Of a stretch of DNA of 9,389 nt, positions 1-7,287 are shown in pieces. A model generated the notes under the pieces. The model saw only the letters and a program-made list of their open reading frames with translations. It searched no databases and had not been told where the DNA came from. Numbering within the stretch: position 1 is the first letter of the stretch; each line of letters starts with the position of its first letter. The stretch lies in assembly GCA_964611635.1 (NCBI GenBank), contig CAZTAS010000239.1, positions 1 through 9,389 on the forward strand, written 5' to 3'. The translations under genes were made by a program, and so were the position numbers. The DNA comes from JAFDED01 sp964611635. Lineage in GTDB: Bacteria > Desulfobacterota > JAFDED01.

Positions 1-15
1 ATAGCAGATTATGCG

Positions 16-1596
16 TCAAAGTGCAATATAAAAATTATTTAAATGTCGTTGTAGTTTTAAAACCTCATTAAATTTTGTGTCTACCGGCATAAGTTTACAA
101 TGAGCCATCATCTCATTCGAAAGTTCATCATCTCCACTCTGTTGAAAGTAGTTTGCTGCTTTAAAAAAATCGTTTCTTGCACCTTCGAAATTATTTTGTT
201 TCAAAGAAATCATAGCAAAAGAAGCTAGCACAAATCCTTCAACAATTTTGAGAGACTTATCATCCAAAAATTTCATAGGCAATTTTTTCGCTTTAATTAA
301 ATAATTAGCTGCTTTTTCATATTGTTTTAAAGTCCAATAAATAATTCCAAGTAATAAATATGATGAGGCATGATTTGGAGCTAATTTTATAGATTTTCTG
401 CAAGCTGCAATTGCCCTCTCAAATTGCCCTTTAGTGTGATATATTCCACTAATCTGAAAATAAGGTGCAGCATTCTTGGGATCCAGAGCAATGGCTTTCC
501 TAAATGATTGCAACGCAACATTATTTTGACCCTTTAGAGAATAAGCTATGCCAAGATTGATCAATTGTGCGCTACTCGTTGGATCCAATTCAATTGATTT
601 TTTAAAAGCTCTAATCGCCTTGTTTAGTTCACGTTTTCTGACATAAATATTACCCCTGAGTGTATGTGCTTCAACACACCCTGCGTTAAGTTCAATCGTT
701 TTATCGACAGCTGCGAGCGCTTCTTCATATTCCTTCCTTTCATAGCAAGCCACAGCAAGATTATAATATGATTCAATATCTCCGGGTTCAAGCTCGATCG
801 CCTTCTGAAATGCCTCAACTGCCTCACAATAATACTCTTTGCTCAAATAGAGAGAGCCAAGGTTAAAATATACATTAAGAACCTTTAAGCCTAGGTCAAT
901 AGTTTTCTTGTAGAATCTTATCGCTTTATCATGATGACCCATTAGAGCGTAGGTATGACTCATATTATAATAAACGCTCGCATCTTGGGGGTTTATGTCG
1001 ACAGCTTTTTGGAAGTTTTTTATTGCATGATCATATTTGTCCTCCATCAAGTAACAAATACCAATATTAAAATATGCCACAGCATTATCAGGCATCGCAT
1101 CAATTTCTTTTTTGTATTCTGCAATCGCTTTATCATAACATTGAGCTGCACTGTGAATGGCACCGAGGATATTATGTATGCCATGAAAACTCGGAGACAA
1201 TTCTTTCGCTCTATCTAAATATTGTTTCGCTTTATGATGTTCGCCAGTATTTAAGTGAGCAATGAAAAGGTTACAGTATGTCCCACAATCTTTTGGGTCT
1301 ATTTCTAAAACTTTATTAAACAACAAGATTGCTTCCCTATAATGATTAGTTAGTAAGTTAATAACGCCAAGATTCTTATAGGCATTTGAATATTGTGGAT
1401 TTATCTTGATAGCATTAATAAAAGCCGAAACGGCATCTTCGTATTGTCCGTCATTCAGGCAGGCCAACCCAAATTCATTATAATATGTGGTGTCGCCTTC
1501 CAAGTCCAGTTTTTCATTGCTTAAGTTATTAATGTCTTCTAAACTAATACCCTTTAAGTGGATATTTGTGCGCAAGAGCCTCTCCTCTTTGCCCAT
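16..1596 (-). CDS. Tetratricopeptide-repeat (TPR) protein, 12-13 repeats
   Basis: This 526-residue protein is almost entirely TPR. Twelve consecutive 34-residue units run from about residue 39 to 447, with the usual pattern of Y/A-x-x-L/I-G, Y at the helix turn, A-I/A-V and a closing D/N-P (for example IDPK, INPQ, LDPT, LAPN). A thirteenth, degenerate unit follows at about 455-490, then a short C-terminal cap. I see no signal peptide, membrane segment or catalytic domain, so it is most likely a cytoplasmic scaffold for protein-protein contacts; its partner is unknown. The ATG at 1596 is supported by a GGGGG tract nine bases upstream on the minus strand. It lies 57 bp after the stop of the winged-helix-like gene on the same strand, so co-transcription is possible. 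The gene is AT-rich compared with the transposon and initiator genes. The TPR assignment is secure; the role is not. Confidence 0.93.
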   Translation of the reverse strand: MGKEERLLRTNIHLKGISLEDINNLSNEKLDLEGDTTYYNEFGLACLNDGQYEDAVSAFINAIKINPQYSNAYKNLGVINLLTNHYREAILLFNKVLEIDPKDCGTYCNLFIAHLNTGEHHKAKQYLDRAKELSPSFHGIHNILGAIHSAAQCYDKAIAEYKKEIDAMPDNAVAYFNIGICYLMEDKYDHAIKNFQKAVDINPQDASVYYNMSHTYALMGHHDKAIRFYKKTIDLGLKVLNVYFNLGSLYLSKEYYCEAVEAFQKAIELEPGDIESYYNLAVACYERKEYEEALAAVDKTIELNAGCVEAHTLRGNIYVRKRELNKAIRAFKKSIELDPTSSAQLINLGIAYSLKGQNNVALQSFRKAIALDPKNAAPYFQISGIYHTKGQFERAIAACRKSIKLAPNHASSYLLLGIIYWTLKQYEKAANYLIKAKKLPMKFLDDKSLKIVEGFVLASFAMISLKQNNFEGARNDFFKAANYFQQSGDDELSNEMMAHCKLMPVDTKFNEVLKLQRHLNNFYIAL

Positions 1597-1653
1597 ATTG
1601 ATATTCCCCCACTATTTTGACAAATCAATTTCCCTTCTTTTATTCTAAACTTT

Positions 1654-2136
1654 TTATTCCATAATCCCATAAAACACCCTATACCCATCATACCCATCAC
1701 TCCTTTTTGTCAAGTATCCTCTATCAGCCAAGAAATCAAAATACTCCTTTGCCTTATTCTTCCCCAGACGGCATTTCCTTACCAGCTCAGAAAAAGTAAA
1801 TTCTTGGAACACCAGCTTCTCGTAATCATAACTGTCAATCAGAAACTCCAATATTTTCTTGTGAGGCAACCTCAGTCTCTTATCTTGCCTTACCTTTGCA
1901 AACATCCTCTCTTTTACATCTTGTTTTTGTTTCACGTTTAATTCATCAAAAAGTTTCTTCTTATACCCTTCCAGCCCGTAATGAAGTAAGAAATCCTTCC
2001 CTTCATCGATGGTAAGGTTCTTCTTTACCAACTCAAACCCTTTTGTTATCAAGAGTTCTATCTGCTGGATTTTCTCCAGCAAGATATTGTTTGACACAGG
2101 AGAGCCTTTACTCTGCACAGTAATTTTGTCAGACAT
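1654..2136 (-). CDS. Hypothetical protein with probable C-terminal winged helix
   Basis: This 160-residue, Lys- and Glu-rich protein is not one I recognise by name. Residues 15-40 (NNILLEKIQQIELLITKGFE) and 50-90 look strongly helical and charged. Residues 92-158 have the layout of a winged helix: a first helix (KKILEFLIDSYD), FTFSELVRKCRLGKNKAKEY as the turn and recognition helix, DFLADRGYLTKR as the closing helix and strand, and a Gly/Asp-rich wing before RVFYGI. The family logic suggests a small DNA-binding regulator or an accessory protein of a mobile element, but this is inference. No clear Shine-Dalgarno site precedes the ATG, only an A-rich stretch, so translation may have been coupled to the upstream gene, whose stop lies 13 bp before it. 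The TPR gene follows 57 bp downstream on the same strand. Confidence 0.75.
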   Translation of the reverse strand: MSDKITVQSKGSPVSNNILLEKIQQIELLITKGFELVKKNLTIDEGKDFLLHYGLEGYKKKLFDELNVKQKQDVKERMFAKVRQDKRLRLPHKKILEFLIDSYDYEKLVFQEFTFSELVRKCRLGKNKAKEYFDFLADRGYLTKRSDGYDGYRVFYGIME

Positions 2137-2149
2137 TTTTTAAAGAAAA

Positions 2150-2281
2150 TTATTTAAATATGTCAAGCTGTTTATATCGCTCTGCAATATTGTTCCTTTT
2201 TTCTGGAGCCATCTCCTTCAGTTTATCCCACTGCGAATACCAGCGGTTTGAAAGACGCCAATTATAGAGCCCATCTTCCAT
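2150..2281 (-). pseudogene. C-terminal fragment of an unknown protein, cut at a mobile-element edge
   Basis: On the minus strand a clean frame of 43 codons ends in TAA at 2150-2152 and reads MEDGLYNWRLSNRWYSQWDK... to ...KQLDIFK. Trp, Tyr and charged residues are well mixed and the composition is protein-like. An ATG occurs at 2279-2281, but no ribosome binding site precedes it, and the frame meets a stop only a few codons further upstream, in sequence belonging to the zinc-ribbon element. The simplest reading is the tail of a longer gene interrupted at about 2280-2286. Its N-terminal part is not found on the far side of the element. It lies 13 bp upstream of the winged-helix-like gene on the same strand, so the two probably shared a transcript. 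A genuine 43-residue protein is the alternative. Confidence 0.5.
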
Positions 2282-2309
2282 TGAGATGTCTGTCTCTCAG
2301 GAGGAGACC

Positions 2310-2798
2310 ATGAGCCTCATGATTCGATGCGCCCATTGCCGGCGTTCCTTCCACTCCGATCCTCGGGTCATGAACCAGCGCTTCTGCGGGGCTGCCGCCT
2401 GTCAGCGGGCCAGGAAAACCCTCTGGCAGCAGCAGAAGATGGCCACCGATCCAGATTACAAGGAGAACCAGCGAGCCTGCCAGAAGGATTGGCAAAAGCG
2501 CCATCCGCACTACTGGCGTACCTATCGGGCCAGGCATCCCCAGTATTGTCAGCGTAACCGGCTGTTGCAAAGGTTGCGGGACAGAAAGCGATCCCTCAAG
2601 AGTCTCGCAAAGATCGACGTCGTCCAGGCCGTTTCCCCTTGTGAAACCAGGGACTTACTACCTTATACCACACCTTGCAAAGATGGACGCGTCGGCCCAG
2701 AAAGTTCTTGTTATTCGCGCCTCTTAGCCATAGTTGAAAAAGAAGACCAGATCGACATCACCGTTTTTCCCTCATACACTGCCACCCCAGGGAGGTAA
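2310..2798 (+). CDS. Zinc-ribbon protein of a transposon-associated type
   Basis: From the ATG at 2310 this encodes 162 residues. An upstream in-frame ATG at 2286 lacks a ribosome binding site, whereas AGGAGG at 2299-2304 sits five bases before 2310, which decides the start. The N-terminus has a zinc-ribbon pattern, C7-x2-C10 and C26-x4-C31. A very basic, aromatic helical stretch follows (ARKTLWQQQKMATDPDY, then HPHYWRTYRARHPQY and RNRLLQRLRDRKR), typical of DNA binding. Residues after about 100 look less constrained. From memory, without a search, such proteins occur as the first gene of a small pair next to transposase genes in Desulfobacterota and relatives. Its TAA (2796-2798) overlaps the ribosome binding site of the next, broken gene, as expected in an operon. 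The product is probably intact but stranded in a dead element. Confidence 0.7.
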   Translation: MSLMIRCAHCRRSFHSDPRVMNQRFCGAAACQRARKTLWQQQKMATDPDYKENQRACQKDWQKRHPHYWRTYRARHPQYCQRNRLLQRLRDRKRSLKSLAKIDVVQAVSPCETRDLLPYTTPCKDGRVGPESSCYSRLLAIVEKEDQIDITVFPSYTATPGR

Positions 2799-2801
2799 GC
2801 T

Positions 2802-3183
2802 ATGATCGAGAGAGTGCTGCTGTGTTCCTGAAGGGTGCGCACCATCCCTGGCAGCTTTGCCTTCATCAAGCACCTCTTCCTGTGCGATGGCTTCTGGGCT
2901 ACCCTCAGCCACCACGAGCTTTTGCTTTACCTCTTTCTGGTGCTGGTGGCCGACGCGCCAGGGGCTCTCCTACTACGGCTTTGACAAGATCTGTACCCTT
3001 TTGCGCATCGGTCCCGATGAGTATCTTGAAGCCAGAAACGCACTGATCCAAAAAGACCTCCTCGCCTTTGACGGGCGTCTGTTCTGAGTGCTCCCGCTGC
3101 CGGACAGGGCCGTGATCACCAAGGTAAAATCTCTTATCAACCCAACAGGAGAGAGACGAAAGGGACCCGGCACCATGCGTTAG
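2802..3183 (+). pseudogene. Broken HTH-like partner gene of the zinc-ribbon protein
   Basis: GGAGG at 2790-2794 lies seven bases before the ATG at 2802. The frame then meets TGA at 2829-2831 after nine codons. In the same frame it continues as GSFAFIKHLFLCDGFW... LSHHELLLYLFLVLVAD up to about 2955. It must then shift by one base, apparently an extra G around 2955-2957, to continue as RQGLSYYGFDKICTLLRIGP, DEYLEARNALIQKDLLAFDG and RLF. A second stop, TGA at 3085-3087, interrupts it before VLPLPDRAVITKV; the frame ends at TAG 3181-3183. The reconstructed product of about 125 residues has the layout of a small helix-turn-helix protein that assigns an L-rich helix, a GLSYY-F-KIC turn and a YLEARNALI helix. 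Two nonsense codons and one frameshift make this a pseudogene, unless a GTG at 2835 rescues part of it. Family naming rests on pattern memory only. Confidence 0.7.
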
Positions 3184-3779
3184 CTCATAAGAGAAGCTCG
3201 GGAGAAAACCATGCTGACAACCAGACTATCTTCACTATGCATTGCCATGCCCACGAAGGGCTGCTGAAAGATCGTTGGAACTTGGGGGTTCTGCCGAAAA
3301 AGCCCCGCTATAAGGTATCAAAGACCAAGACAGTCCAGGATCCGACAAGCTTGGTACTTGCAGAGAACCGCCTTCAATCCACCCTGCCTCCTTTTCAATC
3401 TGTTGGTTTTGACTACTTTATGACAGAGGCGCCAGAGTTCTTGAAGGAGAATGACGGGAAGGATCAAAGGATCCATATTCCCAGTTGCAGCCGGAAGTCC
3501 TGTAGGACGGCTTTCACCACCCCGGCATTTTCATGAAAGCCCGAATAATCAGCGACAACAACTTGGCAAGCTATTGCTAATCTTCTTTTCTTTTCGGAGG
3601 CATCTCGCTTGGGTGATGAGCATGTCATTTTCTTGGCCTATTTCTTGATAAGGTCTCTGATATTCGTTACAAGAAGGGCACACAGTCTATTCAAGAATTT
3701 GGTGCATCATCACTGCGTTTTCCTTGGGTGATTTTTTTACGGATTTGAACAGTACCTTCAATGGCCTTGAGGTGTCATT
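3184..3779. other. Gene-poor stretch downstream of the zinc-ribbon/HTH remnant
   Basis: No convincing gene is present. A plus-strand open frame at 3237-3536 (99 codons) reads KDRWNLGVLPKKPRYKVSKT and later VLAENRLQSTLPPFQSVGFD. It matches the GC-rich composition of the preceding element and looks protein-like in its middle, but it lacks a ribosome binding site and I do not recognise it. It could be a worn third gene of the same element. Around 3623-3750 a short plus-strand frame contains LFLDKVSDIRYKKGTQS, which faintly resembles the start of some DDE transposases. The remainder shows nothing I can support. Confidence 0.3.
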
Positions 3780-4065
3780 ATGGTTTTACATGAGCGACTG
3801 ATTTTTCGGCATGATATTCATCGGTTTAATGATCAGACTTTTTCTTCGGATAATTTTTATCCAATTTACTTACCTTACCATTCATATCAATCTTTTCTTT
3901 TATATTTTCTTCAAAATTGTTTTATCTCTACTTTTTTCTATCTGTTGCATTTTTCTACATACTCATGATCTTTCACTTTGACTTTCAAAATATTTGTTAT
4001 TCACGTCATCAATATTTATCTTTACTATTCCAATGTTCATTTTTTTGTTATTATTATAGACAGCA
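3780..4065. other. AT-rich, pyrimidine-rich non-coding tract
   Basis: The plus strand is strongly T-rich and pyrimidine-biased here, with runs such as CTTTTCTTTTATATTTTCTT. A 62-codon frame opening at 3780 is made mostly of Phe, Tyr, Ser and Leu, as expected from translating a T-rich strand, so I do not call it a gene. The tract leads directly into the GAATCAGT repeats. It could be an easily melted region or simply decayed sequence; nothing here decides which. Confidence 0.4.
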
Positions 4066-4322
4066 GAATCAGTTATAATAAATTGATTTTATTGACAGAA
4101 TCAGTAGAATCAGTGAATTGAGGATATGAGGAGGTATCTTTCATGAATTTTCCCTTCTGTTTGGTTATACCTGATCTAAAAATAAGTCTATTCCTTATTC
4201 GGAACAATCAGTGGGCATCTCGTTGCTACACATCTTTCATCAAAGCCATGTTTACGGTGTGTCGCCAAGAATGCTAACATATTGATCAGATTAGCCGAAT
4301 CAGTAGAATCAGTAAAATTAGC
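4066..4322 (+). repeat. Cluster of GAATCAGT repeats (iteron-like)
   Basis: GAATCAGT occurs at 4066-4073, 4098-4105, 4107-4114, 4297-4304 and 4306-4313. The two pairs are identical 17-mers, GAATCAGTAGAATCAGT, at 4098-4114 and 4297-4313, each a 9-bp tandem unit. The first two sites share a preceding CA. A looser AATCAGT is at about 4206-4212. The last pair is bracketed by direct ATTAGC copies at 4290-4295 and 4317-4322. The repeats are non-coding and lie at the 3' side of the minus-strand membrane-protein gene. Short spaced direct repeats in AT-rich DNA are typical of initiator or regulator binding sites, but this role is inferred. Confidence 0.7.
4143..4277 (+). CDS. Candidate small ORF, 44 aa, between repeat clusters
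   Basis: An ATG at 4143 is preceded by GAGGAGG at 4128-4134 with eight bases between, one of the best ribosome binding sites in the window. The frame gives 44 residues starting MNFPFCLVIPDLKISLFLIR and containing three Cys, ending in TAA at 4275-4277. It lies between the two GAATCAGTAGAATCAGT copies. I recognise no family. The N-terminal half is moderately hydrophobic but not a clear membrane helix. The strong site and protein-like mix make it worth listing; the short length means chance cannot be excluded. Confidence 0.35.
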   Translation: MNFPFCLVIPDLKISLFLIRNNQWASRCYTSFIKAMFTVCRQEC

Positions 4323-4340
4323 TCAAGGGCCAGGGGCGAT

Positions 4341-5591
4341 TTAACTGGGAATTTTATGTTTTTCTATCTTGAGATCGAGCTTTGCCAGGGAGAGTAATAT
4401 TCCCTCAAGTTTTTTTACTCGTTGCGTTAGTTCAGAGATTTCTCTCTCAGATGCCACAGCCCCATCAATGGCCTGAAGGGATTCTTCTGCTTTTCCTTCC
4501 TTGAGGGCTTCGCCGGCGAATGTGAGATATTGATTTGTTTCCATCATGCACTGTTCCAGCTTTTGTTCGATCTGCTGAACCTGCTTTTCCAGGTCAATCC
4601 TTTCTATTTCATCTTTGATTTCTTTTCTATATCCGTTTTTCTCTTCAGGACTCATATTGTTAAACTGCAGGCCGGATTTTTCTGAAAATATTGAGGAATC
4701 GAACCTTAACATCTTCATGTTTAGATCCCTCAGCTGCATAATGCGATTTTGAAGCTCGTGCTCCTTGGGGAGTATTCTTGCCATCTGCTCAATGATGATT
4801 TTGCGCGCCTGGGGGATATGGCCATAACGGTTAATTGCCTTTCCGACAGACTGCAGGTCTTCCACGGTTCCATCACTTTCCTTAACAGCTTTCTTGGCAA
4901 TGGGTCTTATCCCCCGTTTGATGAATTTGACCTCCTTGCGCAACGCATCGTGTTCGCGATTTCTTCCAGGCATAGCATATTGATGCAGCCTCATTTCAAA
5001 GGTTTTGCCGTCAGTGCCTGTATGCAACAGAGGTAAAATGGATCCAATGATGGCCATTATCAATGCGATTAAAGCGACTACATTGAGAACCGGAATATTC
5101 TCATCAAGCCAGATGAAAAATTCCGGCGCTATCGCATGCATGGCAATGAAGATTGTCACATAAGCCACCGACCATGCTCCTGCTCGTACCATGCCCATAT
5201 AATGAAACAGCCGGTAGATCATTACACCCAATAACAGCACCAGTATTCCAGCCGCCACAGGCCCAAAGGAGCGTATACTGAAACCGAATTTTTCCTCAGC
5301 AATGATCATGGCGATGGCAAGACAAATGCCTGTTCCCGCACTTATGGCTTTCGCTCCTCTGCCGGCAAATCTTTTACCCAGGGTCACATGTGCTGTTCCG
5401 GTAAATATGAGAAGGTAGATGAACAGGTCTACAATGCCAGAATAATGCTCATACATTTCAGCGATGTCGAGAAACTCAAAGGGTCTGAATACTTCTTCCA
5501 ATGAGAATGCCCATACTGCACAGTTCAGTGTAATGCCCATTAACAGACTCACAACTAAGAGGCTTCTTTGCCTTCCCATGAAGGATTCCAT
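4341..5591 (-). CDS. Six-helix membrane protein with C-terminal coiled coil
   Basis: This 416-residue protein has six clear hydrophobic segments at about residues 10-29, 53-71, 82-98, 109-129, 137-157 and 167-189. The first could be a cleavable signal peptide, since CAVWA precedes FSLEE. The rest, about 195-416, is soluble and charged. Residues about 310-416 form long amphipathic helices with coiled-coil character (EIERIDLEKQVQQIEQKLEQ, then ISELTQRVKKLEGILLSLAK). I do not recognise a named family. The architecture suggests a membrane anchor presenting a coiled-coil tail, probably to the cytoplasm and probably oligomeric. Two starts are possible, ATG at 5591 or at 5579, and neither has a good ribosome binding site. 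The gene is divergent from the Orc1/Cdc6-like gene with 324 bp between starts, so shared control or a shared origin region is plausible. Confidence 0.8.
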   Translation of the reverse strand: MESFMGRQRSLLVVSLLMGITLNCAVWAFSLEEVFRPFEFLDIAEMYEHYSGIVDLFIYLLIFTGTAHVTLGKRFAGRGAKAISAGTGICLAIAMIIAEEKFGFSIRSFGPVAAGILVLLLGVMIYRLFHYMGMVRAGAWSVAYVTIFIAMHAIAPEFFIWLDENIPVLNVVALIALIMAIIGSILPLLHTGTDGKTFEMRLHQYAMPGRNREHDALRKEVKFIKRGIRPIAKKAVKESDGTVEDLQSVGKAINRYGHIPQARKIIIEQMARILPKEHELQNRIMQLRDLNMKMLRFDSSIFSEKSGLQFNNMSPEEKNGYRKEIKDEIERIDLEKQVQQIEQKLEQCMMETNQYLTFAGEALKEGKAEESLQAIDGAVASEREISELTQRVKKLEGILLSLAKLDLKIEKHKIPS

Positions 5592-5915
5592 GGGTATACT
5601 GGTATAAATATTTTGCGCTTTGGAAATGGAACCACCTGGGAAAATTTCCGATGGAGATGACCAGGTTAAATTGTAACGTCATTATTTTTCCTTTGATTTC
5701 ATTACTGAGGAGAGACGGCGCTTATAAATCCTTTTACTGTTGGCCTTTTTTGATAAAGAAAAAAATAAGAAAAATAGGTACATGACATATCTTTTTTATA
5801 ATGACTTCCATGAGAAACTTTCCCACCCACCTGCAAGCTCATATCTGTTATCACAGCGCAGTTCGCAACAAATTTTAAATACAACCTGTGTTTCTTGTAA
5901 GTCCTGAAAGAGAAG
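5592..5915. promoter_or_regulatory. Divergent intergenic region, possible control region or origin
   Basis: This 324-bp spacer separates two divergent genes and must hold both promoters. ACCTGG (5634-5639) and CCAGGT (5661-5666) form an inverted repeat, and inside it GGAAAATTTCC (5639-5649) is a perfect 11-bp palindrome. An A/T-rich run spans about 5743-5802 and ends in TATAAT (5797-5802), but no matching -35 box precedes it. AT-rich boxes also lie at 5603-5610 (TATAAATA) and about 5872-5881 (ATTTTAAATA), the latter about 35 bp before the initiator start, which would suit an archaeal TATA box. Archaeal origins often lie beside orc1/cdc6 genes, but I see no convincing origin recognition box, so an origin here is inference. 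Confidence 0.4.
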
Positions 5916-7178
5916 ATGTCCGATGGAAGAGCTTTCACTGCAAATGGAATTTATGAGGACCGCACCGAATCATTGATCGAATCTCTCCATATGTCAAAAA
6001 GAAAGCGCGTTCTTGTTCTCAACCCTGATTACCTGGATGATGAGAAGTTGCCGGAGGAAGAGCGAACAGCGGTCTTGAAGGAAATCTTTAACCGGAAGAT
6101 CAGAGAGAAACAGCTTTGCAGGATCATCGCTCAGCTGACACCCATTCTCGATGGCATCCATCCACCCTCACTCTTCATCTATGGGCCCACCGGGTCCGGG
6201 AAAACCGTCACCTTGCTCCATGTGCTCTCAACATTCCAGAGAGTATGTGAGAGGAAAACAAAATCATTCCGGTATGCGTACATTGACCTGACCTCCCCAA
6301 AGACGTTTTTCGGCGCGCTCAACGAGGTTGCCATTTCCCTTGACGCATCAAACAGAAGGTATCGGAAAGGTATCCCCCTCGAGTACATGCAGGAGTTGAT
6401 CGCTGAGACAATCGACAGGCACCCGGTCTTTTTATGCCTTTTCATCGATGAGGCAGACAATGTCAGGCCCAATGCAGATGCCTTCCTCACGTTCCTTGGA
6501 AAAACTCTTCCCCGCAAGGTTTCAGGCCGCATCATGCTCATTCTCTTGACCAACCGTCTCGATTGGGAAAGAACACTGGATCCCCGTATTCTCAGCTTCC
6601 TCAAAAAGACCGATATCATCTTTGAACCCTATGACGCGCTTGATCTTCTTGCCATCCTGGAGCTCAGGGTGCAGAAAGCCCTGGATACGAGCAAGGTCAA
6701 AGGTGGCGCGTTGCAGAAGATAGCGGCATATGCATCTCGTGAAACAGGAGATGCCCGCAAGGCTGTGGAGCTTCTGACCAAGGCCGTGAAGGTGGCTGAG
6801 GAGACTTCAGGGGAGCTTTCTGGGAGGGAGGTGGACATTGCAGAGCACAGCCTGGAGGTTGACAAAACAGAGGAGCTCATCAAATCTCTGGCCAAGCAGC
6901 AGAAACTGTCCCTTATCGCCTGCTACTCAAGTCTTGCAAAAGGAGCGAAGAAGCTTTCCACAGGGCAAGTCTATGACACCTACCGGGCACTCTGCGATCA
7001 GGAGGAGATACGCGCCCTGACCCAGAGGCGTTTCTCGGACATGATAAGTTTTCTCGACCTTTACGGTCTTATCAATGCCAGGGTGATTTCCAAGGGCCGG
7101 TATGGTAAAACACGGGAGGTCTCGGGTGCATTACCGGAAAGAGTAGTAAAGGGGCTCCTTAACGACAGGGTATGGTGA
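5916..7178 (+). CDS. Orc1/Cdc6-family AAA+ replication initiator-like protein
   Basis: This 420-residue protein has the full layout of archaeal Orc1/Cdc6 initiators, which bind origin DNA and load the replicative helicase. Residues 90-97 are the Walker A motif GPTGSGKT, and 174-181 the Walker B region CLFIDEAD. LLTN (210-213) is sensor 1, LDPRIL (221-226) is the region that in relatives reads LDPRV, and GDARKAVELL (278-287) is sensor 2 with R281. A C-terminal winged helix follows (about 320-405), with ALTQRRFSDMISFLDLYGLI and the wing SKGRYGKTRE, closely matching the family pattern. Length is normal for the family. GAAAGAG just upstream of the ATG is a modest ribosome binding site. No key residue is missing, so ATPase function is expected. 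In an archaeon it could be a chromosomal or plasmid initiator. In a bacterium it would be a transferred gene, and transposon debris on both sides favours a mobile setting. Confidence 0.93.
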   Translation: MSDGRAFTANGIYEDRTESLIESLHMSKRKRVLVLNPDYLDDEKLPEEERTAVLKEIFNRKIREKQLCRIIAQLTPILDGIHPPSLFIYGPTGSGKTVTLLHVLSTFQRVCERKTKSFRYAYIDLTSPKTFFGALNEVAISLDASNRRYRKGIPLEYMQELIAETIDRHPVFLCLFIDEADNVRPNADAFLTFLGKTLPRKVSGRIMLILLTNRLDWERTLDPRILSFLKKTDIIFEPYDALDLLAILELRVQKALDTSKVKGGALQKIAAYASRETGDARKAVELLTKAVKVAEETSGELSGREVDIAEHSLEVDKTEELIKSLAKQQKLSLIACYSSLAKGAKKLSTGQVYDTYRALCDQEEIRALTQRRFSDMISFLDLYGLINARVISKGRYGKTREVSGALPERVVKGLLNDRVW

Positions 7179-7287
7179 GCGGAAGTATCTTTTCAGAGAG
7201 CTCACAAAGAAAAGGTATGGAAAGATAATCGAAAGTTTTTGGGGTCAGTTAAAAGTAAAGATTTATAGCAGACATCCGCAATGGTCA
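7179..7287. other. Short debris between initiator gene and IstB remnant
   Basis: The plus-strand frame of the IstB-like piece stays open back through this segment and reads YGERKYLFRELTKKRYGKII then ESFWGQLKVKIYSR. It has protein-like composition but overlaps the end of the initiator gene in another frame and has no start or ribosome binding site. It may be further transposase or IstB debris; I cannot assign it. Confidence 0.25.

Noticed and set aside
3780..3968. 62-codon plus-strand frame with a GAGGTG upstream of its ATG
   Set aside because: The product is almost all Phe, Tyr, Ser and Leu, as expected from any T-rich strand, and no family is recognisable.
4066..4322. CRISPR array
   Set aside because: The repeat unit is only 8-9 bp with irregular spacing and no cas genes nearby.
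5624..5650. TTTGGAAATGGAACC as an archaeal origin recognition box
   Set aside because: It lacks the TTCCA-TGGAA dyad and the adjacent G-run, so the resemblance is only to half of the known box.
6179..6895. Long minus-strand frames inside the initiator gene
   Set aside because: Low-complexity Ser/Arg-rich shadows of the real plus-strand gene.
2279..7282. Imperfect inverted match: CAGACATCTCAATGG on the minus strand at about 2279-2293 and CAGACATCCGCAATGG on the plus strand at about 7267-7282, as if element ends
   Set aside because: Match is short with one mismatch and one gap, flanks show no target duplication, and the IstB remnant reads straight on from the right-hand copy.
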